In this document: positions 34,111 through 44,760 of the stretch, in pieces
Layout: every line of letters starts with the position of its first letter
Position numbering within the stretch: the first letter of the stretch is position 1
Source of the DNA: Hymenopus coronatus
Taxonomy: Eukaryota > Arthropoda > Insecta > Mantodea > Hymenopodidae
Direction: 5' to 3'
DNA length: 64,000 nt
NCBI GenBank assembly: GCA_030762935.1
Contig: CM060898.1
Coordinates: 101,687,281-101,751,280, forward strand
The notes under the pieces: generated by a model
Databases searched by the model: none
Seen by the model: only the letters and a program-made list of their open reading frames with translations
What the model was told of the DNA's origin: nothing
Made by a program: the position numbers and the translations under genes

Positions 34111-34121
34111 GAATAAATACC

Positions 34122-34196
34122 TATTTTTACATAGTGTATAGAGAAGGTATTTTATTCCACCCAAAAATTCGATACCGAGATTTCACCGGAAATAAA
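34122..34196 (-). mobile_element. Family-1 3' fragment
   Basis: Half of the hairpin (ACATAGTGTATAGAGAAGG) through GATTTCACCGGAAATAAACG. It is only ~75 bp long. Confidence 0.8.
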
Positions 34197-34416
34197 CGGT
34201 AAGCGGTGAATGGCTGCAAATAATTTTATATTTTGTAGAAAACAATGCAGATAACATAATAAGCGTATCTTAATTTATTCGCTTAATTTATTTGTATTGT
34301 TAAAAATGAAGTACAAATGAGGGTTTAATGTGTTTTAAACGCCACTGAGCTACGTCTCTGATGTGTTTACATGCATCACACCAGTTATAGTTGGGCAGGA
34401 CAAAGGACAGGGGAAG

Positions 34417-35134
34417 GTCTTATTACTTGCTTTCATGTAAGTAATAGGAAAATAATGGATTACAGTAGACTAAAGTGTACTCAAATTTTTAGTTATTACT
34501 ATCAAGTTATTACTATGAGATGGCATTGAAATTCGGTCTTTTCTGCAATGGCCAGGAGTAAGACAAAGGAGATACGAAACGGTTGGTAACTTTCCGTATG
34601 AGGAAAGTTTCAAGTATTTTAAAATTGAAAACAATAATAGAGAATATCTCTGAAATGGTTAGCTCTATAAAAAATGTATACGACGTAAATTGTGTCTTTT
34701 AATGAGGTCTACATTTGTTGTCTCCTTTTCTCTTACAGTTCACCAGTTATGCAAAAGTAATTCAGAATAAAGAGGCTGTCAGAAACTATTTCCAAATAAT
34801 TAAAGATACACATATTATCTGTAATACAAATATCTTTAATATTGGGCATTTTAATCACAATCGTTAGTACCAACTTTGAAAAAATCAAAATGTTCGAAAA
34901 TCCTGCTATGTTTAGGATAGTTTGTAGGGAAGGGATTTTATTGAAAATCCTCGTGTAATGTCCTTGCCTTTTCGATTTTTAGTTATCAGGCTCAAGCCCT
35001 CCTCCCCCCCACACATTACTGTTTTTTGAACTTTGGGGACTTCAAAATATATATTTCCGGTGAAATCTTGACGTAGATTTTTGGTTGGAATACAATACCT
35101 TCTCTATCTACCATGACCTTAGTGTAGAGAGAGT
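34417..35134 (+). mobile_element. Family-1 copy, 5' end missing
   Basis: Starts at GTCTTATTACTTGCTTTCAT and ends TTAGTGTAGAGAGAGT. The microsatellite region is CTCCTCCCCCCCACACA instead of a long CA tract. Confidence 0.83.
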
Positions 35135-35199
35135 AAAACACTTTAAGTCTCTTAAATGAACATATAGAAGTTTTTATTTAACAGACTTAACACATTCAA

Positions 35200-35600
35200 C
35201 ACTTTCAAGGATGCGAAACTAAAGGTATTCGACAAAATACCTCTATAAAACTTTTCTTCGAATTTTTTCGTTTTATCAAAAAATTATTCTAACAGTCTCG
35301 ATTAAATTGCAACATGTGTAAGATCTTTCATAACAATTGAAATGTGTATCTTGAATATTCTGGGAGTAGCCTCTTAAGTCTTCTTTATTCAGAATGACTT
35401 CTATCTGGTAAACCGTAAGAGAGGAAGAGAGAGAGAGAGAGACAAGATCTTACTACACAAACTCTAGATCTGGTTAAAGTAGGTACATAGTTTGTAATGT
35501 TTATTTTGTAGTTAATTATTTTCGATATAATATTCCCCATCATGGTTTTCAGATATTTATATTTTACTGTAAGGGAAATCATTATTCCCTCTTTCTCGCT
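35200..35600 (-). mobile_element. Family-1 internal part, diverged, with (GA)n
   Basis: TTTCAAGGATGCGAAACTAA to GGTTTTCAGATATTTATA. A (GA)n tract at 35412-35442 has grown in the normally GTAAGAGATAGACAAA segment, a place other than the usual CA tract. Confidence 0.72.
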
Positions 35601-35844
35601 CTCTCTTATCTCTTGTCCATGCAAAAAGAATGGAATTTCAAAGCTAAAAGAGTTAGTTAATGTAAATGGAGTATAGGGCATCGTTACGATGTTTCCTTGA
35701 TCGAATTTGAATTTCTAGTTCGTGAGTTTATCGCTGTGCGCCACGGCGATGAGGGATCGGCTTGTCGACCACAGATGGCATTGTCGGACAAAATCACGAC
35801 TTGCGGACGCGAAATGGCGAAGTTTTGTCCAGGAACTTTCCTTT

Positions 35845-36043
35845 TTCAAGGTATGGTGTTCTTTCACGTGCAAATAAACAATGCACGGGACCAACAGATT
35901 TTTTTCCCCTTCCGAAGGAAGCAATGCTAAGGATTTTTTACGTCCGAAAAAATCCATCACCTCCGCCAGGTTTAAATCTGCAATCTTGGATTTTAGAGGA
36001 TAACATGGTAACCAGTACACCACGAAGGGCAACCATCACATAG
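35845..36043 (-). mobile_element. tRNA-derived SINE family D
   Basis: Minus strand: GTTGCCCTTCGTGGTGTACT head (A-box-like), GCAGATTTAAACCTGGCGGA (B-box/acceptor), GGATTTTTTCGGACGTAAAA, CCTTCGGAAGGGGAAA and GCACGTGAAAGAACACCAT. The right flank (CACATAGCGATCCGCTG) is family-1 sequence, so it probably inserted in a family-1 copy. No clear duplication was found. Confidence 0.8.
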
Positions 36044-36349
36044 CGATCCGCTGTTAAAAAGATTTAATATAACTTAAATTCTACTGCATTTCCTTAATCC
36101 CATTGTACCCGCAAAGAAATATGCAATATCTATTTTTTTGCAAATGTAGATTAACATTAAGAGGATAGAATAATAAGCGTTTGTGTGAATGGTTTGTGCA
36201 AGAGTGAGTATAGAAAATTATGTGAGTGCATCACACATTTGAATTCAGGAGCCCTCTAAACCTGTATTTCCGGTGAAGCCTCTACGTAGAATTTTTGGAG
36301 GCAGTAAAGTACTTCTTCTACTTAGTGTAGGTAGTAAAGAAAATAATGC
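36044..36349. mobile_element. Family-1 fragments, reverse then forward
   Basis: Reverse pieces are visible to GTGAGTGCATCACACATTTG (36220-36241), followed by a forward 3' end from TTCAGGAGCCCTCTAAACCT to GTAGTAAAGAAAAT (36349). Diverged. Confidence 0.6.
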
Positions 36350-36794
36350 ACAAAAAGAAAAACTTGTATTATAGTTTCCATAACCTTAGTTAATTGATAT
36401 AACACGCAAGTTTGTGTTCATGGTAACAGAAATAAGAAAGCCGTAAATTTTGTATTTAAAGAACCTGTCCAATTCTGCTCCCACGCTTTGCAAACCTGTT
36501 TACTATTCGAGATAAAGCGGTGGGTGGAGCAGACAAAAATACATGCATTGCTAGAAACAGGTATAGCTTGGGGTTTGTTTACATCTTGCGGCCAGCGATT
36601 CCCTTGATTATATGCAATCCATATGGTAATTCTAAAAATCATTCTGGGGTCCGAACTATTGGCAAAGGAATTGGAACACAAATGTTCTTCACTGAGAACA
36701 ATGAATGTATTGAGACTCCAGAACGTACATGTCTCTGCTTAATCTTATTCTATTCACATAGCTCTGTAAACAAACATATTATAAAATAATATTC
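36350..36794. other. Interval without recognised gene
   Basis: Overlapping frames on both strands (36418-36681 minus, 36520-36789 plus) of 87-89 codons have no recognisable domain and probably mirror each other. Confidence 0.35.
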
Positions 36795-37735
36795 TTCTCT
36801 ATACATAATGGTATTCAAGATAAACATTAGCAGAAATTGTCTTGTTACTTAGTTCCTTATAAGAAGAATAGGAATAAGGGAATCAATAGACTAAAGCAAT
36901 AGCCAAATTTTAAAAATCTGTCGCAATGCGATTGCTATTGAAATGCCCTCTTTGCACTTCCAGGAGTAAAACAAAAAAAAAACACGAATGACTTATTGTT
37001 TTAGAAAGATATAAATTGTAACGGCGGCGCGTAAGCCTGAGCGACCGCTGAAGGGATCGCTGCCTAGCCCGCTTTAACGATAGAGGGGGAAAACCCGGCA
37101 AAGGAGGATCTTTGTGTTTCCCTGCAAGAATTCATGGACCTTCTCAGCCGCCAGGCCCAGAACACTCTTCTTCCAGAGTAATCTCTTTCAAATGGACAAA
37201 AAGTAATTTCCCGTAATTTCTAAGACTGTAATTTTCGAAACCGGCTACGGACTATTATTAGGGCCGACTGAGCAGTGCAGTGTAATTAAAAGTTAATGTA
37301 GTGAATGACGAATGCTAAGAAAGTGACATGGTTAATTTTATACCAAGAGAGTAAATGTTGTATTACGTGTAGTGACCAATAAACTGCATTTCACAGAAAC
37401 TGGTGTTCTCATTGGTTACAGTATTTTAAACTCTAAATCAATGACAAGGAATATCTCGGAAATGGTTAGCTCTACAAAAAAAAAAAAAAAGGTACAAGAT
37501 ATAAGTTGTGTGTTTTGACGAGATCTACATTTTTTGAGTAGTAAGTTTTTGTCTATCTCTTACGGTTTACCAATTATGCAAAAGTCGTTCCGAATGAACA
37601 GTTTGGTATTGAATGGAATTTTCGTTTTTCAGTTGTCTGTTTGTATAGTTACCTGCAAAACATGCATGTCTGGTGAAATCTAGTCATCGAATTTTTATGT
37701 GGAATACAATGGTTCCCCTTCATAGTAGAGAAAGT
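36795..37735 (+). mobile_element. Family-1 copy interrupted by a candidate solo LTR
   Basis: The 5' part (CTATACATAATGGTATTCAA...TTTTAGAAAG) ends at 37016. The continuation AGTATTTTAAACTCTAAATC starts at 37420-37421 and runs to TAGTAGAGAAAGT at 37735. In other copies the two sides are adjacent (GAGAAAAGTTTAAGTATTTT). Confidence 0.82.
37017..37420 (+). mobile_element. Candidate solo LTR (retrotransposon)
   Basis: A 404-bp insertion beginning TGTAACGGCGGCGCGTAAGC and ending ATTGGTTACA: the TG...CA rule with 6-bp inverted ends TGTAAC/GTTACA. The first 100 bp are GC-rich (GAGCGACCGCTGAAGGGATC). An AATAAA signal sits at 37378-37383, close to the 3' end. No coding region or second LTR is present, so this fits LTR-LTR recombination. 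The flanks (AAAT / GTAT) do not form a clean duplication. Orientation is inferred from the AATAAA. Confidence 0.65.
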
Positions 37736-38024
37736 AGAAAAGCTAGAAACTAAATCATTGGAAACATTATTTATTATTTTAATTTTTCTACTATGTTCAC
37801 ACAGTATTAAAGAAGAACGAGGGCGGTTCAATAAGTACCGGTGTTTCATAATAGATTGCGTTGCTAAAGTGAGTTATTTTCATGTGTAATGGTATTTGTA
37901 ACAGTCGCCAAAACAAATTTGGAACTCATTCATAGGTTAGTTTGAATTGGACCCGCATTTCAATTAGTCATTCAACGTGTTTTGGCTAAAATAGGACAAA
38001 TGTATCGTTCAGTGATTAGTTTTC

Positions 38025-38743
38025 ACTTTCTCTACACGTACTATGTACATAGTGTATAAAGACCCAAAAATTCGATACTGAAATTTCACCGGAAATATAT
38101 GTTTTGAGGTCCCCTGGGCTTAAAACATTAGAAGAAAAGGTCCCTGTGTGTCTGTGGGTAGCTTAAAAGACCGTTAAATAACAAACTTGTTATTTAAGTT
38201 CAGTAGATATATTCCAAGGGTGCGATACGAAGATTTTCAAGAAAGTCCCCCATCCCAGACTACCCTTTAAGTGGCAACTTTTTTGAAAATTTTGTTTTTC
38301 TCAAAATGGCTCTAACAGTTTTGATTTAAATTATTAAATTGAAAATAAAATTTATACCTGGAAGTAAATTGTTGAATTTTGCATAACTGATAAACCATAG
38401 GAATTGAACAAAAACTTGCTGCACAAAAAATGTAGATCTTGTTACAACACACAATTTGTCATGTACACTTTTGTTGCAGAGTTGACCGTTTCCGAGATAT
38501 TCTTTGTTATTGGATCCAGTTTTAAACTACACATCTTCTCAAACAGGGCCACCCTTCGTTTCATCGCTCTTTTGCTTTCCGGAAATGCAAAGCGAACCTA
38601 CTATTGCTTTAGCCTAGTGTTTTCGCTTCTGTTAATTCTGTTAATACATATCTCGTTTAACATGATGTAGGTAGAAGAATAATCTTTTGTAAGAATATTT
38701 TTTTCAGAACAGGTAGAGAATGCCATGTGAATGTAACACAATA
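38025..38743 (-). mobile_element. Family-1 complete copy inserted in mariner 3
   Basis: The hairpin end ACTTTCTCTACACGTACTAT follows mariner GATTAGTTTTC. The 5' end GAATGTAACACAATAT is followed by a 13-nt T-run and mariner CAATTTAGTAAG. TTTTC on both sides could be a 5-bp duplication or simply the T-run target. Confidence 0.85.
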
Positions 38744-39131
38744 TTTTTTTTTTTTTCAATTTAGTAAGATAAAGTTTGCGAGGAGATGAAAACGAAAAGT
38801 GGATCTTTCCACATCTACGTCAACAGTTATATACTGGTTCAAGGATTTTAAACGTGATCCAATATCAGTTGATTATGAGGATTACCCAGGACCCTAGCGA
38901 ATGTGGTTTCTTAGGAAATCATCGTTTCTCGCTTATCGTCGTGCGAAAGTTCTCAGAGGCCATAGGTGTGTCGGCAATTCATGTTTTGTATATTACGCTG
39001 TGAACCTGTGTGTGGAGCTGTGAAGCAAAGGAATTATTGCGTAGATGTGACCTGGGTTCATTGTTATTATGCGGAACAATCAAGACAATAGTTTGCTTGC
39101 GATGAATCTGCTCTAAAGAATACTTAGACGG

Positions 39132-39824
39132 TGCCACGAAAATATGTTTTGAGATCCTCTAAAAAACACATTTTGAAAAAATGCTCATGGTATATCTGTA
39201 GAGAGCATAGCTTAAAAACGAAAATACCGTTAAATATAAAATGTATACAAGCTTAAGTTACCTTCCAAGGATGTGGCATGAAGTTTTTCAAGAAAATCCT
39301 CTATCCTAAACTACCCTTTACATGGAAAATGTTCTGAACATTTTGTTTTTCTCAAAAGTTGTATTAAAATACCGTACATAAAAGGATTTACATGACAAAT
39401 AAAATGTATATCTTGAATTTTCTAGAATAGCCTCTGAAGACTTCATTTGGATGACGGTAAGAGATAGACAAAATTAATACACAAAACATGTAGATCTCAA
39501 TAAAACGCACAATTTGTGCCTCTTTTTTTTTATATATATAGAATTGCCGTTTCCGGGATGTTCTTTATTGTTGGTTTCTTTCGTTTCATCTTTTTGTTTT
39601 GCTCCTGGCCCGTGCAAACTGAACCGAATATCTATCATTTCACATAGCGACCAACTTTTTAAAAGATTTTACTATCGCTTTAGTCTACTGTATTGCCGTA
39701 TTTCTCTTCTACTTAGAAGGAACTAATGCAATCAAGTCTGCTAATAATTATCCCGATATATATAAAGGAATATTCCCTTGTAACAATAGTTTGTAGCAAG
39801 TCATATGAATGGAACAGACCAGAT
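39132..39824 (-). mobile_element. Family-1 copy without hairpin, in mariner 3
   Basis: Starts GCCACGAAAATATGTTTTGA and ends ATGAATGGAACAGACCAGAT. The microsatellite and hairpin end are missing, so the original left junction is lost. Confidence 0.8.
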
Positions 39825-39860
39825 GTTCTGGGATGTGAAGGTTGTCATATTATAGAAAAA

Positions 39861-41154
39861 ATCTTATGTTTCATTCACATGACTTTCTCTACATCTCTGT
39901 AGAAAATGATTGTGAAAAGGTTATTCTTCTATCTACTTCATTGATAATCGAGATAAACATTGGCAATAATTGTCGTTATTACTTGTTTTCTTGTAAGTAA
40001 AAGGGAAACAATCTAATATTTTCCATTCACATGATGTCCTATATCTGTTCGGTAAAGAATCCTTTTATTCAAAACATTAATCTGATATATACATCATGTT
40101 AATCAAGATAAACATTAGCGGAATTAGTCTTATACTAGCTTCCTTGTAAGTAGAAGCGAAATAAAGAAATACACAGGGCAAAGCTATAGTCTCGTGCTTT
40201 AAAAGCCGGTCGCTACAATTGAAATTCGAAACTCTTGGCTTTCCAGGAATCAAAACAAAAGAGAATCGAGAAGAAAGATGTCTTCTGATTTGAGAAAAAT
40301 TAAAGGAATTAAAATTGAAACCAATAATCCGGAATATCTCAAAAAACTACAAAAAATATCTGTGTTCCATTCACATGACTTTCTCTACAAATTATTCTAT
40401 TTACTACGTCTAATCGAGAAAATGTTAGCAGAAGTAGTCTTATTATTTGCTTCCTTGTAAGTAGGAGCGAAATAAGGAACAACCGTAGGTTAAAGTGATA
40501 GTCAAAAGCTGGTTGCTATGTCAATGAAGCTCCTTTGTTTATATGGACAGGAGTTGACAAATACCTGTATGAGAAAAGTATATTTTTCAAAGTTGAACCA
40601 AAAACAAGGAATATCTCAAAAACGATCAACTCCAAGAAAAAAAGTATATGACGTAAGTTGTGTGTTTCTACCTGTTTTGTGTTTTAAGTTTTCGTGCATC
40701 TCTTACGGCTTAGCAGTTATGCAAAATTCCGTAAAATTCATCCAGAATAAAGTAGTCTTTAGAGACTATTCCCAGAAAATTTCAACATATAAATTTTATT
40801 TGTCAGGTAAATATCTTTAATACACGATATTTTAATCAAAATCGTTAGTCATTTTTAAGAAAATCAAAATATTCGAACATTTTTCCATGTAAAGGGTAGT
40901 TTGGGGTGGGATTTTTTTTTTAAATCTTCGTGTCTCATCCTTGGATGATACCAAACTTAAATACAACATAGACACGCACACACACGCACGCACACACACA
41001 CACACACACACACACGGACATTTTTTCAAAAATGCTTTTTTTTTTTATTCAGGAAAACCCAAAACATATTTCCGATGAAATCTCGGTATCGAATTTTTGG
41101 ATGCATTATAATACCTTCTCTATACACTACGTACATATTACGTGTAGAGAAAGT
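39861..41154 (+). mobile_element. Three family-1 copies stacked head to tail in mariner 3
   Basis: Three successive 5' ends: ATCTTATGTTTCATTCACAT at 39861, ATCTAATATTTTCCATTCAC at 40011 and ATCTGTGTTCCATTCACATG at 40358. The first two are cut off after 150 and 347 bp. The third runs to CGTGTAGAGAAAGT at 41154 with a (CA)n at 40976-41013. Mariner sequence resumes immediately at the A-run. Confidence 0.85.
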
Positions 41155-41515
41155 AAAATGAAAAGAGATTACTGAACGATGGTATAGTGAGTTATTGCCT
41201 GATTCGACAAGAAGTTGAAAGCGTCACGGCCCTATTTGGTGAAGATGAAAGTGCTCTTTCATTACGACAGCCTTTTTCCGGAGCTGTCGCCGCCAAACTG
41301 CATGCATTTCGTTGTGAATTGCTGCCGCACTTCCCATATTCGATTGATCTTTCTCCCAAACAAAATTTAGATCAAATTAAAATTCTAATCAGAGACGCAT
41401 TATTCAGAGCTGGACAATTGCATTTTTGGAGACGTTAAAACAGCAGGTACGTTGGTAGAGGTGTATATTTTCAAAAAATTCCTATATTGACAAATAAATA
41501 AATTTATTTCGAAAA

Positions 41516-41760
41516 ATCTAGTATTCACAAGACTTTATCTGTTTCACAAGAAAATTATTCTTACAAAATATTATTTTATTTACATCATGATAATCGAGAT
41601 AAACATTATAAGCATGGGTCTTATTGCTTGCTCTCTTACAAGGAAGAGGATGCGACATGAAGATTTTTAAGAAATTCCCCCCCCCCAACTACTCTTTATA
41701 TGAACATTTTTCGTACATTTTTATTTTCTCAAAAATGGCTGTAACGTGAGACAGGAACTA
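41516..41760. mobile_element. Family-1 5' fragment joined to an inverted internal fragment
   Basis: Forward ATCTAGTATTCACAAGACTT to GCTTGCTCTCTTACAAGG, then reverse GGATGCGACATGAAGATTTT through a C-run (CCCCCCCCCC, 41677-41686) to AAAAATGGCTGTAACG. Confidence 0.75.
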
Positions 41761-41813
41761 TTCTATATCCGCGTAAACCATCGAAATTATGTAACTAACA
41801 AAAATCTGATGTG

Positions 41814-42664
41814 TACCATTCACATGACTTTCTCCATATCCCTGCAACAAATAATTCTTAAAAAGCTTATACTTCTATTTACTTTATGCTAATCAGACAA
41901 AAATAGCAGAAATAGTCTAATTACTCGCTTCCTTGTAAGTAGAAGCGAAATAAGGGACAACCATAGGTTAAAGTGATAGTCAAAAGCTGGTTGCTATGTC
42001 AATGAAGTTCCTTTGTCTATATGGATAGGAGTTGACAAGTTCCTGTATGAGAAAAGTATACGTTTTTCATAGCAGAAACCAAAAATAAGGAATGTCTCAA
42101 AAGCGACGAACTCCACGAAAAAAATGTATATAACATAAATTGTGTGTTTTAAAGTGCTTACATTTTGTGTGTAGTAAGTTTTTGTCCATCTCTTACAGTT
42201 TAGCAGTTATTCAAAATTTAGTAAAATTCATCCTGAATAAACTACTCTTCAGAGGCTATTCCCAGAACATTCAAGATATACATTTCATTTGTCAGTTAAA
42301 TATGTTTAATATCCGAAATTTTAATCAAAATCGTTATAGGCATTTTTGAGAAAATCAAAATTTTCGAAAAAAGTTCCATGTAAAGGGTAGTTGGGGTTGG
42401 GGGAATTTTTCTCAAAATCTTCGTGTCGCATCCCTGGAAGATACTAAACTTAAATACCAAGTTTGGTATTTCACCGACTTTTCGTTTTTGAGTTATCGTG
42501 TTTACGGGCACACGGACACACACACACACCTTTTTGTGAAAATGCTTTTTTTGGACATTGGGGACCCTAAAACATATATTTCCGGTGAAATCACGGTATC
42601 GAATTTTTTGGTGGAGTGCAATACTTTCTCTATACACTATTTACATAGTGCATATGGAGAAAGT
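41814..42664 (+). mobile_element. Family-1 complete copy
   Basis: TCTGATGTGTACCATTCACA to GCATATGGAGAAAGT. It is very similar to the copy at 58294-59159, sharing GACTTTCTCCATATCCCTGC, the GTTTTTCATAGCAG variant and TATGGAGAAAGT. Confidence 0.92.
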
Positions 42665-43554
42665 AATAATATGTAAAAATAAAATGTATTGGGCAACAAA
42701 CCGATAGTGATCATTATACTTAATTAAATAGATAGCCTTTGTATATAGTAATGTCTTATTAATCATAGTAAGGGGTATAAGTTTTGCTTTAACTATTAGT
42801 TTATTTGTCAATATTTGTATTTTGTTAATATTTTTACACGCTAAAACGAAAAGGTTTGAAACGTAGTTTTAACTGTAAATGTTCAGTTTTCCGTTAGTAA
42901 GACCTTGAAATATTGTTAGTGGAGCTTTCAAAAGGAAACATTCTAAAAAGGTTATTGCCCATGTCATTTGTTTAACGTTGAGTGACTTTAGGGAATAGAG
43001 GCATAAGTATATGCAACCAATAGCAAGAAGGGACTCTATTTATACAGAAGGATATTTAAGTTTAAAATTCACAGCCGTTTTGGGCTGTTCTTCGCCAGAT
43101 ACCAAGGGCAACACTATGTCGGTCGCTGGAGCAAAATCGCGCCACATTGCTCGCCGCGGTTGAAACCAAGAAGTCATGGTTTTGCGTTCCCCAGATTTAT
43201 AATCATCACCCACATGTTTGCAGGTGTCACTTGATTGCCAACGGTTAGGGTTTATACAGTGTAATTTTACACTATGCAATTTTCTTCAATAATATTTACG
43301 AACCAGTGGTCGATGTTATTTTTCTTTACTACCGTTTTTTTTTTTTTTTTTTGTATTTCCTTCTGTACCACGCCCTGTACCGAGTTATTCATGTTCTCCG
43401 ATGAAGAGAAACAACCTGAGTTAACACCGGAGGAGCAAAGACATCAAAAGGTAGGGAAATGCCACTAGGTTCCACCCTAACCGGACCAACTGACCCATAC
43501 AATAACGCCGACGCTATTTTGTCATTTACCATTTAAGATAATATTCTGGACAAA
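42665..43554. other. Interval without recognised gene
   Basis: A 79-codon minus-strand frame (43040-43279; contains KTMTSWFQPRRAMWRDFAPA) and a T-run at 43327-43352 are the only notable items. I cannot place the frame in a family. Confidence 0.35.
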
Positions 43555-44133
43555 GTTACCCCAAAATACCAGTTGCAAACGATTTTGATTAAAATACCTC
43601 ATGTTTAAGAAATGTTTATGAAAAACGAAATGTTTATCTTGAATTTTCTGGGAATAGCCTCTGATGACCTCTTTATTCCGGCAAACCGTAAGAGGTAGAC
43701 AAAAATTACTGCACAAAAAATTTAGATCTCATTAAAACACACAATTTATGTTATATAGTGTTTATATATAGTGTTAATATATATAGTGTTTATATATATA
43801 GTGTTTATATATATAGTGTTTTTGTAAAATAAACTGTTTTCGAGACATCTGCATTATTAGTTTCAATGTAAGCCACCTAAACTTTTCTCAAACGGGAAAA
43901 CATCTTTCTTCTCCTTTCTTGTTTGTTTACTCCTGACAAGCAGACAGATAGGAATCAATTGTTTCACACAGGAACCGACTTTTAAAGGACTAGACTATGG
44001 CTTTAGCTTGTACTTATAAGAAAGCTAGGAGTAAGACTAGTAATTCTGCTTATGTTTAACTTGATAAACTATTAATCTTTAGAAAAAAAGGGTTGCTGAA
44101 CAGCTAGAAAAATTCATGTGAATGCAACACAGA
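43555..44133 (-). mobile_element. Family-1 5' two-thirds, with an AT minisatellite
   Basis: CCCCAAAATACCAGTTGCAA to GTGAATGCAACACAGAAT. A TATATAGTGTT tandem array (43754-43823) has expanded within the segment that normally reads TATGTTATATACATTTTT. Confidence 0.82.
43754..43823. repeat. Short tandem array of TATATAGTGTTTA units
   Basis: About five ATAGTGTT-containing units of 15-19 bp, expanded from a single TATAT site inside the family-1 copy. Confidence 0.9.
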
Positions 44134-44760
44134 ATTTGTTTTTCTTCACCCTCCTGTGAAACTCGCAAAGCTAAAAGAAAAGCGTAAGCCTGGTTTAAGC
44201 TTAAGCTTAAACAGTAAAACTGAACGTAACTGGTATCAATACGTACAGTGACTCGAACTTCGACAGTAAACCTAAATGAAGCTGTTACTATTGAGGGCAG
44301 TTGAGAACTTAGGCACCTGTTTAGCGTTACTTTCATTATCTCCTGTTCTCCCTCTCTCCCTCCCTCTCCCACCCTTACACACACATTGAAAACACTCACG
44401 AGATGATATATACTGGTAAACCAGAACTAAGCAACATTTCATCCTGATTGCCCCCTCCTGCTAGATTGATTAAAACTTGTAATTATAGCTGTGAGAAAAG
44501 AGGGCCCGTATACTAACACCGTAGCACATATACACTTTGGTATCGCTCTCTCTCTCTCTCTCAGAAGTCGTGGTTCGGTACGAAATGTACAACATTGTCT
44601 AGCATAAACTTCTTGTTTCTATATTGCCTCTATTCACACCAATTCAAGGTGTCACGGGATGTGCATTACCATTCGTAAAATGATCAACTGCTTATAACTC
44701 AAAATCGTGAAAAATTTTGGACGCTTTCGAAATAGGACGACTAAAAGTAAACATGAAAAA
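44134..44760. other. Interval without recognised gene
   Basis: Contains CT-rich tracts (CTCCCTCTCTCCCTCCCTCT at about 44347-44366; (CT)n at 44544-44563). A 106-codon minus frame overlaps the family-1 end and is not a recognised protein. Confidence 0.4.

Larger units (their letters stand above)
30428..34121. other. 3.7-kb island almost free of family-1 repeats
   Basis: No family-1 copy is seen over 3.7 kb, though the family occurs every 1-2 kb elsewhere. Frames at 30548-30817, 31389-31601, 31687-31929 (minus) and 32650-32838 have no recognisable domains. TATTTTCTGAGATAATGGG and similar AT-rich sequence dominate. It contains a degenerate SINE (32835-33010) and a family-E fragment (33925-34110), plus T and A homopolymers at 32670-32681 and 32914-32933. 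Confidence 0.45.
38000..41440 (+). pseudogene. Fragmented mariner transposase
   Basis: Pieces by similarity to mariner proteins: ATG at 38000 (MYRSVISF) broken by family 1; STVIYWFKDFKRDPISVDYE near 38818-38880; TWVHCYYAEQSRQ near 39047-39090 (first catalytic region, the usual acidic residue replaced); MFWDVKVVIL at 39823-39852; KVLFHYDS near 41248-41272 (second catalytic region); and, in another frame, KLHAFRCELLPHFPYSIDLS (about 41296-41356). Stops, frameshifts and the insertions make it a relic. Confidence 0.7.
37818..41515 (+). mobile_element. Mariner-type transposon 3, shredded by family-1 insertions
   Basis: The left end CGAGGGCGGTTCAATAAGTA (37818) is mariner-like but differs from mariners 1 and 2. 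Mariner-like segments are 37818-38024, 38757-39131, 39825-39856 and 41155-41515, and the DNA between them is family 1. Together they follow the order of one mariner: N-terminus, helix-turn-helix region, first catalytic motif, VFWD-like motif, second catalytic motif and C-terminus. The right terminal repeat is not seen; a family-1 5' end starts at 41516. Confidence 0.72.
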
